From Salarias fasciatus (Eukaryota; Chordata; Actinopteri; Blenniiformes; Blenniidae), in assembly GCF_902148845.1 (NCBI RefSeq), contig NW_021941230.1, positions 11,568,783-11,632,782 on the forward strand: DNA of 64,000 nt. Direction: 5' to 3'. How positions within the stretch are numbered: position 1 is the stretch's first letter; every line of letters starts with the position of its first letter. Made by a program: the position numbers and the translations under genes. Positions 10,984 through 22,870 of the stretch are shown piece after piece. The notes under the pieces were generated by a model. The model was not told where the DNA came from. It was given only the letters and a program-made list of their open reading frames with translations, and did no database searches.

Positions 10984-12955
10984 CAGTGTTGGGCAAAAGA
11001 CTTTTAAAAAGTAATTATTTATAGTTACTAGTTCCTCATTCAACAAAGTAACTGAGTTATAATATTTCTAATTACTAGGCAAAATCACTGTTCTGTTACT
11101 GTCGCAAGAAAAAAATCGTTGAAATACTTCAAAGAATCTGAATCCCTCTGAATGGAACTTTAAAGGTGCATTAAGGAGTTAAAGAGTTTTACAACCTTAC
11201 AAATACTGATTTTCCACCATAAACATGTTACACATTTTTAATGATGTGTACAATGTGCCCTGACATATTCATTACAAGTACCTCTAACAGCGCTAAATTG
11301 TCACTTGAAAGTTGCATTGCCGGTCCGGCACCAGCATTTTTTTTGGGGAGAATTTGAAAGGAATGACGTAATGCGCGCTCCCACTGACCTGATTTCCTTA
11401 AGTTTCGTTTTGTCCGCCATTACTCCGCCAGATGCTTAGTGAGCAACAACTGAGCAGGATCTTCCAGAAAGTAAGAAAAGACCGGCTTCTAGCACTGCCA
11501 CAGCTCCAGCACAGACTCCACCAGGTAAAAGAAACTTAAATTTTACTTGAGCGCTTCTAAACGAGCGAGGAAGGAGTTCCCTTCTTCCGTGCATGGGAGC
11601 CACAGGGACGAGTTTTTCACTAAGCTGCATTACGCCCAAGGCCTGCAGGGGGCGCTGTTTCACATAAAACGTGCAAACTCCTTAAGGCACCTTTAAGATG
11701 CATGTTCAGTTGTTTATCATAAAACTGAACATTTGATTAATGAAACAAACGGACACTTGACTGACTGAATTACAAACAGGAAGAACTGCATTAATCTAAA
11801 TGATTCAAATGTTATTGTGTGATGATATGAGACACCAGTCAAATCTGATTTGTCACTGGAGATCGCATTTTAATGGCTACTGACATGGATATATGTCAGT
11901 AGAGGTCTGTACTTCCATTGAGTTTTAAAGCTGTTTTTTGAATGATCAGCGCTGTCCCTAGATCGTTAATATAATGGATAGAGCTTACGTGACGTCACCC
12001 ATAGCGTTCCCAAATGCCATTCTGCAGACTTCAGCGAGTCCAGCAGGACGTCTCCATATTGAACATTTCAAACCGAATGTAAATGTGATTTGTCCAGCCC
12101 GTCACGTGACCGCATCACAGGGACAGAGAAGACACTGTGAAAGGGCGATTTATGCAAAACTTTAACTCGTAATATAAAATCAACAGATGATTTATCTGAA
12201 AATCAGAATCTGGTGAAGCAGCACGGTTGTAGAAACTAGTGATAAAGACCAAAACATGCTCTGAAACCGGGTGCTTTATATGTTTATTTTCACTCTGAAA
12301 ATCGGCATTTTTGAATGGGTTCCAATGAGACCGGGGCTCTTTTTGAAACCAGCATCATCGCCCCCTGCTGAAATTTCCCCAGAATTACAGCTTTTTTGCA
12401 CTTATGCATTATCTTCATGTTTTATGAGCGGAGGTTGGCGCTTGGTGCTCTCTGTGGCTGTATCTCTGTTACGTCACGTGACGCACTTTGGACCAATCAA
12501 GTTCCTTCTTTCTGTGAGCACTGAGGAGCACTTCTCCTCCACTGGACTGTGGAGGAGGAAAAACCAGCTGAAAGGGTGAATTATAGGAACAGAAACACTG
12601 AGTTTCATTGTCCGTAATGTCCGGTGTAACGCTGGGAAAATTCATTAGTTAGATTGCTTGTGACTAAAAATAGTAATCAGGTTTATTTTAATGCAGCTCC
12701 TCCCATCACTGCTCTTTATATATCTATGGTAGTGTCATGGTTTGTGCTGTAAAGTTTGGACAGCTCATATGTGTGGAATATTCAATCTGATTTTCAAATG
12801 TAATCCCACTCAATAATCCATGTTTTTTTTTTTAATCAGATATACCTGTAATGAGATTACAAATGTTTTATGTACAGTAAAGGATTACAGTTACACTTCT
12901 TTTGTATCCTATTAACGTAACTGTGTCACATGTACTCCGTTCCTCCCCAACCCTG
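10984..12955. mobile_element. hAT-like non-autonomous repeat upstream of the truncated SRCR gene
   Basis: The left end reads CAGTGTTGGGCAAAAG and is followed by the AGTAATT/AGTTACTAG-rich stretch familiar from fish hAT-type repeats. The right end reads TCCTCCCCAACCCTG, a degenerate inverted match. No 8-bp target duplication is visible; the right end runs straight into the splice acceptor of the SRCR exon at 12964. Related right ends precede the SRCR exons at 56237 and 60253, so this end was duplicated with the exons. Confidence 0.55.
11164..11692. mobile_element. TTAA-flanked MITE, family 1, copy 1
   Basis: Terminal inverted repeats AGGTGCATTAAGGAGTT and AACTCCTTAAGGCACCT are flanked by TTAA at 11160-11163 and 11693-11696. 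The length is 529 bp with no coding capacity. A second copy lies at 53548-54717. The TTAA flanks suggest piggyBac-type mobilisation; a TA target inside a preferred TTAA cannot be excluded from two copies. Confidence 0.8.
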
Positions 12956-12963
12956 GTGTTCAG

Positions 12964-13712
12964 ACTCGGTGCGGCTGCTGAATGGGTCCAGTCATTGTTC
13001 AGGCAGACTGCAGGTGAAGACTGACCCGTCTGACCAGACCTGGTCCTCAGTGTGTGAAGCAGACCTGGACCTGCAGGATGCACAGGTGGTGTGTCGGGAG
13101 CTGGGCTGTGGGGCTCCTTCAGTCCTGCAGGGGGCGCTGTATGGAGACGTGCAGACTCCCAGGTGGAGCCCAGAGTTCCAGTGTGGAGGCCATGAGTCTG
13201 CTCTGCTGGACTGTAGAAGCTCAGGCTCAGCGGGAAGCAGCTGCTCACCTGGTAAAGCTGCTGGACTCACCTGCTCAGGTAGAAGAGGAGCTGCAGCTTC
13301 CACTCCTCTTCTCTTCACACTCACTCCATCCTCTCCCTCTTCTCTTCATTCAGGGTTTCCTGAAACCAGGTTGGTGGGAGAAAACAGTCGCTGTGCAGGT
13401 TCTCTGCAGATCAGAAGTTTTGGAGTTTGGAGACCAGCATTTATCTATCCGTGGTCTTTGGAGGAAGCAGCTGTTTTTTGTTCACTTCTTCACTGTGGCT
13501 CTGCCGTGTCTGCAGATGATACACATTCAGTCAACTCCACACTTACAGTGATGATCGTGGACGGCTGCTTTCATTCTGGATCTGATTTCATGAAGTGTTC
13601 ATATTTCTATGAATATTACACCAGCAATAATCTCTCCTGCTCAGGTAAGCTCATCAGTGTTGTGTTCCTCAGTCGGCACAGTCAGAATTAAAGTTCTGTG
13701 AATGACCTGTGT

Positions 13713-13765
<53 letters not shown>

Positions 13766-14641
13766 CTCCAGACCTGCTGCTTCATCCAGTCATCTCCGTG
13801 TCCTCCTCCTCCTCCATCCTCGGGGTCTCTGAGGCCCAGCAGCAGGGGCTCCAGGTGATCTGGGGCTCCACCTTCACCATCAGCTGTTCCATCCAGCCAC
13901 AGTACCCAGGAGGCTCCTTCCAGCTCGCCTTCACCTCCTCCAACACCTCCTACAACTCCACCCAGCCGGCTGTCAATCACTCTGCACACTTCCTGTTTCC
14001 TGCCGCAGAGCCCGCCCACCGGGGAAACTACAGCTGTGTTTATCACCTCCATGTTTTTGGACACAACTTCTCCTCAGAGAGCCGCCCAGTGTCTCTGTCT
14101 GTGTCCGGTAAGAAGAAGCTGATTCCTTCTTTACTCCACCCTTCAAGAGAACATGTGTCGGTTTTCCCACCTTTAGAGGTTCAGCAGGCAGGTCCCACTG
14201 GGAGGAGGCCCCGAGGGGGGTCCAGGACTCTCTGGTTTGGTCTGGGAGAGACTTGGAGTCCAACCAGAAGAGCTGGAGGAAGATGAAAGGGGCAGTCATG
14301 TCTGGAGGGGTTTGGTCTCTGTAGCGCCACCCAGAACTGATCCAGACCAAGAGGGATCCCAGATGGATGGACTCTGATGGTCTCACTACCAGCAGTCCTC
14401 AGACAGATGGCTGATTGTTCTCTGTGTGTTCAGATCCAACAGGTGTGATCGTCAGATGGGTGGTGGTGCCGCTGTCTCTCCTGCTGCTGCAGGGGGCGCT
14501 GTGGCTTTACTGTAAGGTACTGTTCACCTCTCTGCTGATGCTCTGAAGCTCTGGGTGGAGCCAGACTCTCCATCACTCCTGTGTGTCGTCATGTCTCTGC
14601 AGGCCAGCAGGGGGCAGACCAGCAGACCGGGCGGACGCTGA
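12964..14641 (+). CDS. 5'-truncated SRCR-Ig membrane receptor gene (two SRCR, Ig, TM, tail)
   Basis: Exons by GT-AG sites and open frame: 12964-13278, 13354-13644, 13772-14107, 14434-14516 and 14603-14641, giving 354 codons in frame plus stop. The first exon is a group-B-like SRCR domain with eight cysteines (D-S-V-R-L-L-N-G to L-T-C-S-G). The second is a divergent six-cysteine SRCR-like domain. The third is an Ig-like domain with I-S-C-S and G-N-Y-S-C and several N-glycosylation sequons. The fourth encodes V-R-W-V-V-V-P-L plus a Leu-rich membrane helix. The tail ends A-S-R-G-Q-T-S-R-P-G-G-R. Extracellular introns are phase 1. No signal-peptide or earlier SRCR exon is found upstream on this strand, where a hAT-like repeat lies. 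It therefore looks like a 5'-truncated duplicate of the gene at 48-62 kb, unless its first exons lie left of the window. SRCR receptors bind microbial or cell-surface ligands; the ligand here is unknown. Confidence 0.75.
13715..13764. repeat. (GT)n tract beside the Ig-exon splice acceptor
   Basis: About 24 GT units run directly into GTTCTCCAG, leaving only a very short pyrimidine stretch before the acceptor of the exon at 13772. The paralogous intron at 60987-61103 has a longer tract in the same position. Confidence 0.9.
14180..14400 (+). mobile_element. LINE 3'-end fragment in the SRCR gene intron
   Basis: The translation G-P-T-G-R-R-P-R-G and the following T-W-S-P-T-R-R-A-G-G resemble the C-terminal end of a fish non-LTR RT (the one seen antisense at 15934-16311). 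The 3' part with GTCTGGAGGGGTTTGGTCTC recurs in the paralogous intron near 61770, so the insertion predates the gene duplication. Confidence 0.55.
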
Positions 14642-15240
14642 GCGGAGTGCAGTGGAAGGATGAAGTCGGTCCTCTGAACCTTCCTACTGTGGAAGACAAG
14701 ATGGTTTTTATGAGCTTTTTCCAAAAATGCTGAATCTCATCTCATTCCCACAGACAGTGGAGCAAGGTTCCTTTTCCTTTTGTGGACCATGGTGAAAAAA
14801 AGAGCTTTGTTTTGCCGTATACTGGACCACGATGGATGTCCTTTTTTTAATCTCCATTTTTATCCTTTTTTACTTGTTTTTCATTGATGTTTTTAAGTCA
14901 TATCATGTCTGAGAGAATAAACTATATCGCCCTTAAAATTTGGTGTTTTTCATTTAAATTCTCTTTGCCAGTCCTTGTAAACTTCCAAAATTGTATTGAC
15001 AGTATTGTCACAAAGGAATCTCAATACATTGATCCTGACATGCATGAAATGTTCGCAGTTCATCATTATTGTACTAAAAACCGTTATTTGACAAATTCAT
15101 GGAAAATTCAGTTAAATTGACAGTGTGAAATTAAGAAAATTTTTGGAGGATTTGTCGAGGTGAAAATCTTCTGCCCGTCTCGATGGGCGATTTAATTTAT
15201 ACCGTGATCGGAATTTTAGTTCATACTGCCAGCCTTATGT
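14642..15240 (+). other. 3' flank of the truncated SRCR gene with AATAAA
   Basis: About 14642-14900 is paralogous to 62146-62360 downstream of the complete gene. An AATAAA lies at 14916-14921 and could serve as polyadenylation signal. No other gene was seen. Confidence 0.45.
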
Positions 15241-15247
15241 GAAATGT

Positions 15248-15316
15248 GCGCACACACACACACACACACACACACAACGATACACTTCGACTGTGTGAAA
15301 GACACACACACACACA
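15248..15316. repeat. (CA)n microsatellites
   Basis: Two short CA runs (about 15249-15277 and 15302-15317) separated by about 25 bp. Confidence 0.85.
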
Positions 15317-15400
15317 CGAACAAACATGCACATGCACAGAGTTTGCATGGTGCTGTCCATGGTGCTGACTGGTCAACTGAATACAGTTACAAGGTACATT

Positions 15401-15480
15401 CAGGGCCGGCGATTAGGCTGGGCATCCGGGGCACTTGCCCAGGGCGCCGAGCCGACCATAGGGGGGCGTGCCGACCACGG
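15401..15480. mobile_element. Possible hAT-type terminus
   Basis: CAGGGCCGGCGATTAGG followed by GGGGCACTTGCCCAGGGCGC resembles the terminal sequence of a widespread fish hAT-like repeat. Only one end is recognised and no target duplication was seen. Confidence 0.3.
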
Positions 15481-15759
15481 TGAGCCGCTGTGATGGCCCG
15501 TTTGAGCAGCGCACTGCTCGGCTTTGCTTGCTCGCATTCCCCCCCCCCCGCTCAACAACTTTAGGTGATACTCGGCGGACACGCCTTCCATGACCAAATG
15601 CAGGGCGTTAAAAGGAGCCCAATTTAGCAATCAAAACTAATAAACACACAAAACAATACAAAATATAATCATATACCTTTTAACAAAATCCTATATTTTT
15701 CTCAACAACGTAATTCTTCTAATCAAATGTGCATTTGTAAATGACTCCAACACTGAGAG

Positions 15760-16311
15760 AGCACCCAGCCACCCTACGGAGGAAGCTCATTTCAGCCACT
15801 TGTACCCAGGATCTTGTCCTTTCCAAAGCTCATGACCATAGGTGAGGGTGGGGATGTAGATTGACCGGTAAATCGAGAGCTTCGCCTTTCGGCTCAGCTA
15901 CCTTCTTCACCACAACGAATCAATACGACTGCATCACTGCAGACGCTGCACCGATCCACCTGTCAAGCTCACGCTCATCCGTCCCCGACTAGTGAACAAG
16001 ACCCCAAGATACTTAAACTCCTCCACTTGATCCAGAGTCTCTCCACCGACCTGGAGATGACAGGTCACCTTCTTCCGGTCGAGAACCATGGCCTCGGACT
16101 TAGAGGTGCTGATCCTCATCCCTATTGCTTCACACTCAGCTGCGAACCGCCCCAGTGCATACTGCAGGTCCAGGTTCAATGAAGCCAACAGGACAACATC
16201 ATCTGCAAAAAGCAGAGATGAAATCCTGTGGTCCCTAAACTGGACCCCCTCTGGCCCCTGGCTGCACCTAGAAATTCTGTCCATAAAGGATTTTGAACAG
16301 AACCAGTTCAC
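15760..16311 (-). pseudogene. Antisense fragment of a non-LTR retrotransposon RT
   Basis: The open part (16311-15934) reads L-L-F-A-D-D-V-V-L-L-A-S, then G-M-R-I-S-T-S-K-S-E-A-M-V-L and V-E-E-F-K-Y-L-G-V-L-F-T-S. This is the catalytic F-A-D-D box and the downstream palm/thumb region of a fish LINE RT, probably the Rex/RTE-like group. N- and C-terminal parts are missing; the fragment fades out near 15760. Plain LINE debris. Confidence 0.8.
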
Positions 16312-16319
16312 CCATTAAT

Positions 16320-17230
16320 AGGGAACGTGAGGTGGGATTAGACCATCATGAGACAGGTTAGTTTTACCTTACTGATGATGTGTTGTTGCAATAGTAATCC
16401 TGCTTTTATGTGCCAATAAATTATATGAAAAATACATTTTTCTTTCATGATAAAACCTATTAAATGTGACTGAAAATATATATTTATTTTGTCATTTTCA
16501 CCTCAGTCCACTTATTTATTTTGTGATTTTTTTAAAATTTCTTTCCTCCTTAATTTTGATGCTTGTATTTATTTCTGTATTGTTTTACTTCAACACTTTT
16601 TTTCCAAATTATATGTCTATTTTATTTTTATCAGACATTTAATTTATTTATTGACACATTTTTATTCACGGTCACATTTATTTTTGTCATTTTTTCCAAT
16701 CTTGGATTTTCCTACTCAGTTTTTTTTTTTCTACACGTATTTATTTCTGTATTTCTGAGTCAATATTTAATGAGGGGGCAGGGTGCCTTGGGGTCAGCTC
16801 TTCACCTATTGGTAGAGGAGGGTAGGGAGGTGGAAACAGGCCAGTTGTCTCTCATTTCAGGCTGTCTGATTGCTGTTCTCCGTCCTGATGCGCTTCACCT
16901 GTGTCTCATTAGTCATTGTAGTCACCTGGTGCTCTGGGTTTATAAGGCGCTTTTGTCTGTGTTCAGGTTGTGGGATCGTCTTGTTTTCTTGCTCTGTGAG
17001 TTGATGTGTTCAATTTTGTTCTAATCATGATAATAATAAAAAAATCTTAGGATAGTTTCTGCATTTCTCTGTAAATTCTGTAAATTAAATTTTTAAGGGT
17101 GAATCCAAACTGAATGGAGTTTCAGCTAAGATCAGTCTGATTTATATTTGGAGGTTCATCAATCTGGACTGTTGTTGTAATTTTGACATCTGTCTACAAG
17201 AGGGCGTAAAGACAGGAGGAGCTCTCTCTG

Positions 17231-17271
<41 letters not shown>

Positions 17272-17490
17272 GATTGTTGTCTGTGAAAATGTATCCTCTT
17301 TTTGAAAACTTCAAAACGAATCCTCCTGATTTGATCTTTTCAAAGTGTTTTAATCCTGTTTTTAATCCTGGGACTGAAAGACTGTTGACTCTGTCTCCAT
17401 CTTGAGGCAGGATTGTGTCACTGCATTTATTGACCCTTTTCCAGAACATCCTGATGACAGAAATGTACTAATAGTTTCCTTTGTTTCCTC
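16320..17490. other. AT-rich region without recognised gene
   Basis: About 16440-16770 is strongly T-rich and its open frames are low complexity. A (TC)n tract lies at about 17221-17271. About 17390-17600 is paralogous to 63420-64000 downstream of the complete SRCR gene, so the duplicated block reaches well past the 3' end of the coding region. Confidence 0.5.
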
Positions 17491-17493
17491 CAG

Positions 17494-17700
17494 AGCAGCA
17501 GGTGGAAGAGGCGGAGGAGCGGAGACAGAAGACGACGGTCCAGAGACTCTTTTCGCTCCACGTCTCTCAACTTGCTCTTTCTCAGGCAGCAGCTGGTCAC
17601 AACATCCGCCTCAACTCATTTCCAGTTCAAATGCTGCAACAAGAGAAAGTCCAGGTTGAGAGACGTGGAATGAGTTCAGTTTTGTTTTTAAAGGTCATTT
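17494..17700 (+). other. Candidate alternative cytoplasmic-tail exon of the truncated SRCR gene
   Basis: An acceptor-like TTTGTTTCCTCCAG precedes a stretch conserved at 63906-63996. In phase 0 it reads S-S-R-W-K-R-R-R-S-G-D; in another frame E-Q-Q-V-E-E-A-E-E-R-R-Q. The two loci differ by a 3-bp indel in the first half, compatible with coding constraint, but frame and splicing are unresolved. It could equally be conserved non-coding sequence. Confidence 0.25.
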
Positions 17701-18140
17701 TCAAGGTCAGATGTCATTTTCAAGGTAATGTGGGACAAAAAATTGGCTGTAACATGCACTTGTATAGAGATGTTATTTATTGATGATGTTTTAGATACCA
17801 GTCCAGTTCTTGCGCATCCTGCTGTCCCTGTTCACCAAGAATAATGTGAAATTGGCCTTACAAAATATACAAGATGTAGCTGTTCATAAGTTAGGATACC
17901 AGGTTATATGTACTCTTGGAGACTTTGTAACAATTATAACAATTATAATATTTTTACAATACAAAATGACAGATTTACTGAAGTTTGAAATTTTATTTCT
18001 GCAATACAAAACTGATTATCTGGCAATTAATATTGTGAACTTAAACTGAAATGATCCAAATTATATGTTTCATACTAACACATGTGCCTTAATATTCAGA
18101 GAGTAAAATATACATTGATTAAAAGAGGAATATGATTCAG
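17701..18140. other. No gene recognised
   Basis: AT-rich sequence. An open frame at 17810-18049 has no recognisable domain. Confidence 0.4.
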
Positions 18141-18159
18141 CTATACATATGTCATCTTT

Positions 18160-19660
18160 AGAACTAATCAGGTTGCCACATCATTGTTTTTGCAGCCTCC
18201 TTCACACTTGCACAGTGGCCTACAGCGAATTTAAGCTTGATTGCACTTTCAGTTGCCCTTGCATGCAACCAAGCACCCACAGTGGAGTAGCAGTGTACAT
18301 CCATGGCTGGCATCTGGTAGACTGGTCCAATATGGCATCCATGTCTTGGTTCGAGCATTCCATTCCCAACCCCATTCACTTGCCTTTGGGATGTGGGGAG
18401 CTTTGTACAGAGACTGCTTCCAGATGAAAGCTGCAACAAGCAGTGCATGTTTTGTATGCTGGAATAAGGCATGCTGGGTAGGCGGGATACATTCAAGTGC
18501 TCTGAAGCCATGAGTGAACATCAGCTTCCTTGCTTCATTGACAGAGTTTGCATTGCACATTTTACTGTGCATCAACACGGTCAATTGCTCCAGACGGCGC
18601 ATGTGCAGTGAGTCAAGTTTGAGGCTGGTTGGGTCCTGTGTGATGGCTACGAAGGTTTCTGTGACCTCAGGCAAATTGGCCCATGCATTCCAAGCTGTTT
18701 TTTTGCCTATTCCAAACATTGCCGATGTTACATCACATCCTGTGTATGCATGGAAGAAGAGCAGTGCCTGGCAGCGTTGAGATCCCAGTTGTTGACAGAT
18801 GTGGTGGATTGGGATTTCTTTAAATGTTTTGCCAGATCCAAATCCGACCCATACCTCAGTCAGACCTAGCTCACCGAAGTGGTAGACAGCTGACCACATC
18901 AGTGTCCACTGTCCTGAGTTATGCCTTAGTATGTCCCTGCTCCGCAGCATGGCACAAATGAAGCATCATTCGTGTGTCAGCTTCTTCTTGGTGCCATGGA
19001 GACAGAGCTGTTAGATTAGTTGGTTGGTTGCTGAGTACAAGTTCAGCCTTTGTGGTGAGGAGATGATAGCTTGCACCAGTGGTTTCTTGAGCCAGTTGGT
19101 CACTGAGGAACTGAAACAGCTCATCTTTGTTGTTAGATTCTTTTAAGAAGTTTTGCCAGTTGATACAGAGATCTTGGCTGAGACTCTAGTTCGGTGACCT
19201 AGAGTTTCTCCTTATCTGGCGCGAGTCTGTGATTTGAGACTTGCATCCTGAGAGACAGCATCTACTTGCGTAGTGTTTTTGGTCAGCTGGCTCTGCAGGA
19301 ATGGTATCAAGTGCTTCTGCGTGTACTGTCCAAAAACATTGGCACGATGGGGTTTGACCATATGAATGACGGCTGACATATCAAACACAACAACAGAGGC
19401 CTCTTTGGCTGCTGGATCAGGTCCAGGATCAGCACGCCAGGTAGACAGCTAAGAAGGGATGACTTCTTACCAGACATCAGTTTTCCCTGATCAGATAAGG
19501 CAGGGGGCTCGCGCATATTTTCATGTCTGAAGAAGTCATCTATGTCAGCATCTGACCGTACTTGAAGGGATAGGAAAAGCTTGGTGATGAGTGCTGTATT
19601 TGCCTTTGCTGATCGGAATTTGTTTGCACCCTTCTTCAAATCAGGCAGTGAACTGTGCAC
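18160..19660 (-). pseudogene. Relic of a PIN/XPG-like nuclease-domain protein
   Basis: Reading antisense, motifs occur in the order expected of FEN1/XPG-type PIN nucleases: V-V-V-F-D-M-S-A-V-I-H-M at about 19390-19355, an acidic E-E-A-D-T-R near 18985, V-D-T-D-V-V near 18905-18890, and T-G-C-D-V-T-S-A-M-F-G-I-G-K-K-T-A-W near 18745-18690. The last matches the helix-three-turn-helix signature G-C-D-Y...G-I-G-P-K of FEN1. A Cys-rich tail (C-K-C-E-G-G-C) follows near 18200. I recall similar uncharacterised proteins from fish and cnidarians; their function, and whether they are host genes or carried by a mobile element, is unknown to me. The frame is broken in several places. The nuclease assignment is by motif order only. 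Confidence 0.6.
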
Positions 19661-19975
19661 AATCCAAATTTCAGCTCAAATCGTGAAAAATTTACTGAGA
19701 TATGGCCACTTCTGTGTTTTTGTCTCAAATGACCTTGTGACCATATTGGATTTTGTAAAAGCAGCCTCTAGGGGGCGATCTCAACTTGCTTGTGATGGTT
19801 TTTGAAAACCTTGTGTCCATACCTATCACCATGCAAAATTTCATAAACCATCATGAAATCCATCTGAACTTTCCCTCTGAGGTAACTCAATGTCACACCA
19901 GTCAATCAACAGCTCTGACTTTATTCACACATTGGTCAATATTTCTGAGGGAAAGTTCAGATTTTAAGAAGTGAA
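19661..19975. other. No gene recognised
   Basis: Contains a stretch (TTTCAGCTCAAATCGTGAAA onward) that looks like repeat-derived sequence. No domain seen. Confidence 0.35.
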
Positions 19976-19977
19976 TT

Positions 19978-20095
19978 TCTGGAGGAGGTGTCTGGGGACA
20001 GGGAAGTCTGGGCATCCCTGCTTCTGAGACCCAGTCCTGGATATAAACCGGGTGGATGGATGGACGGACGGACGGACGGACGGACGGACAACACC
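19978..20095 (+). mobile_element. LINE 3' end with (GGAC)n tail
   Basis: GGGAAGTCTGGGCATCCCTG and CCAGTCCTGGATATAAACC followed by GGATGGATGGACGGACGG resemble the 3' terminus of a fish LINE with a tetranucleotide tail. Only the terminus is present. Confidence 0.5.
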
Positions 20096-20184
20096 CATCC
20101 TCCAAGGACTGGCTCCCCATCTCTGCACGAATTGACTACAAGGTCTGATTCTTCACTCATCAGTGAGTTTATGGAAAGGCCCCC

Positions 20185-20500
20185 TCCTACCTGCAGGAAG
20201 GGGGGGTTGATGCCCAGGATCTCGGGGTGCGTGGCCGGAGCGCTGGGGGGGGTGCTGGCCTGGGGTGGGTAGCCGCCCGTGTGGGCCGGTTCTCCCGGGT
20301 GGGTCATGGCCCTCCACCTGTGTGGAGGGTCGGCTCTTGGGCTCTTGGGCCTTGGGCTCTCGGCTCTGCCCACCTCGGGCGTCTGGCGCCCGGGGTGGAC
20401 CGGCTCCTGCCGGTCATGGCTCCGCGGGGCACGGGCCCTGGGACCACCGGGGTCCCCGGCCGGGGCTTTCCTCTACCCCATTTCTGAACCGGAGCACTGA
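20185..20500 (+). repeat. GC-rich interspersed repeat, copy 2
   Basis: Shares GATCTCGGGGTGCGTGGCCG-type sequence with the copy at 25690 and the GGCTCTTGGGCCTTGGG block with the copy at 5015. It ends just before the duplicated PABP intron sequence. Confidence 0.6.
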
Positions 20501-20665
20501 ACCACCAGAGCATTTACTTTGCGGGGGCCTTACAGGGGCCTTGCCCTGCTGACATGTAGAGCATTTACTTTGCATAACAGTCTTGAATGTTGTGGAGTCG
20601 ATTGTATTTTTGAAAATACATGATGCTTGTGAATGTTTCTGACTTGTGACTCTTCCTCTTTCTAG

Positions 20666-22069
<1,404 letters not shown>

Positions 22070-22540
22070 CCCCAAACTGAGACCTACATGGGACCCTGGC
22101 GGGAGCCACAGGTACACCCCCAGCAGCAGCCTCACCCACACCCCCAGTGTGAGGTCCTCCCACACTCCCAGAATGAGGACCACCCACACCCCCAGAATGA
22201 GGTCCTCCCACACCCTCAAAATGAGGACCACCCACACCCCCAGTGTACGGTCCTCCCACGCCCCCAGGATCAGGACTACCCACACTTCCAGCAGCAGCCT
22301 CACCTGCACCAACCGCGGGGCCCCCATGCACGTGCCCGACATGAATCCCACCTGCATCCGCAACATGAGCCCTACGTGCGCCCTCGGCGGGAGTGTAACG
22401 CGCGCTTCCGACGTGGGCCCCCAGCAGGAGGCGCACTTACAGCCCCAGTGGGAACCTCAGGCGCCCCCATTGTGGGCACCACATTGGACCCCATTATGAG
22501 CCCTGTGGGCAGCCCCAGCACGATCCTCAGGTCATTATGA
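22070..22540 (+). pseudogene. In-frame His/Pro/Gln-rich tail after the PABP stop
   Basis: The frame of RRM4 reopens directly after the TGA and runs 156 codons to the stop at 22538-22540. It contains about seven copies of an 8-residue unit, consensus P-H-P-Q-N-E-V-L / P-H-P-Q-N-E-D-H, then a Gly/Pro/Ser-rich end (P-I-M-S-P-V-G-S-P-S-T-I-L-R-S-L). This sits where PABPC1 has its Pro-rich linker and MLLE domain, and no MLLE motif is visible. The last 50 codons recur at 43588-43739. It may be a diverged linker cut off by a stop, or the 3' end of an unusual paralog. Confidence 0.5.
22118..22290 (+). repeat. 24-bp minisatellite coding for the 8-residue unit
   Basis: Alternating units GAGGTCCTCCCACACCCC and GAGGACCACCCACACCCC with CAGAATGAG or CAGTGTGAG joints; about seven units with in-frame period 24. 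Confidence 0.75.
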
Positions 22541-22870
22541 ACATAGGGAAGGAAGGAAAGAAAGAAAAAAGAAATTCAGCACTGAAGAAGCAAAACCTCT
22601 GATAACATAGATGAAATCATTGATATCTTAATTACAAACAAAGAGTGAAGGAAAGAAACAAGAAAAATTATCATCATTGTGAACGCAGAGGGAAGGAAGA
22701 AAAGCAAGAAAAAAAGAAATTAAGCATTGAAAATGCAAAACCTCTGAAAACATTGGTGAAATGAATGATATCTTCATTACAAACAGAGGGAAGGAAAAAA
22801 AGAAGCATTGAAAAGGAAAATGGAAAAAAATGACTCTCTCTTAAAAACATTAAAGAAAATAAACATTTTA
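22541..22870. repeat. Purine-rich imperfect tandem repeat
   Basis: Units that start near GGGAAGGAAGGAAAG and contain GCAAAACCTCTGAAAACATT and ATTACAAACA recur two to three times; the paralog is at 43740-44060. An AATAAA at 22858-22863 could end a PABP-like transcript. Confidence 0.6.

Noticed and set aside
12956-12963. GTGTTCAG as a hAT target duplication of the 10984-12955 repeat
   Set aside because: The left flank (CTCTTCAT) does not match, and the octamer is the splice acceptor shared by all paralogous exons.
15241-15317. Short regularly spaced CA repeats, checked as a possible array
   Set aside because: Simple microsatellites; no direct repeats with unique spacers, and CRISPR is not expected in a vertebrate.
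16489-17024. Phe/Leu/Tyr-rich open frames resembling membrane proteins
   Set aside because: Produced by a T-rich low-complexity stretch; no structure beyond composition.
22088-22436. Long antisense frame with Gly-Val-Trp/His-Ser-Gly-Gly repeats opposite the PABP tail
   Set aside because: Shadow of the 24-bp minisatellite; the plus frame is continuous with RRM4 and better supported.
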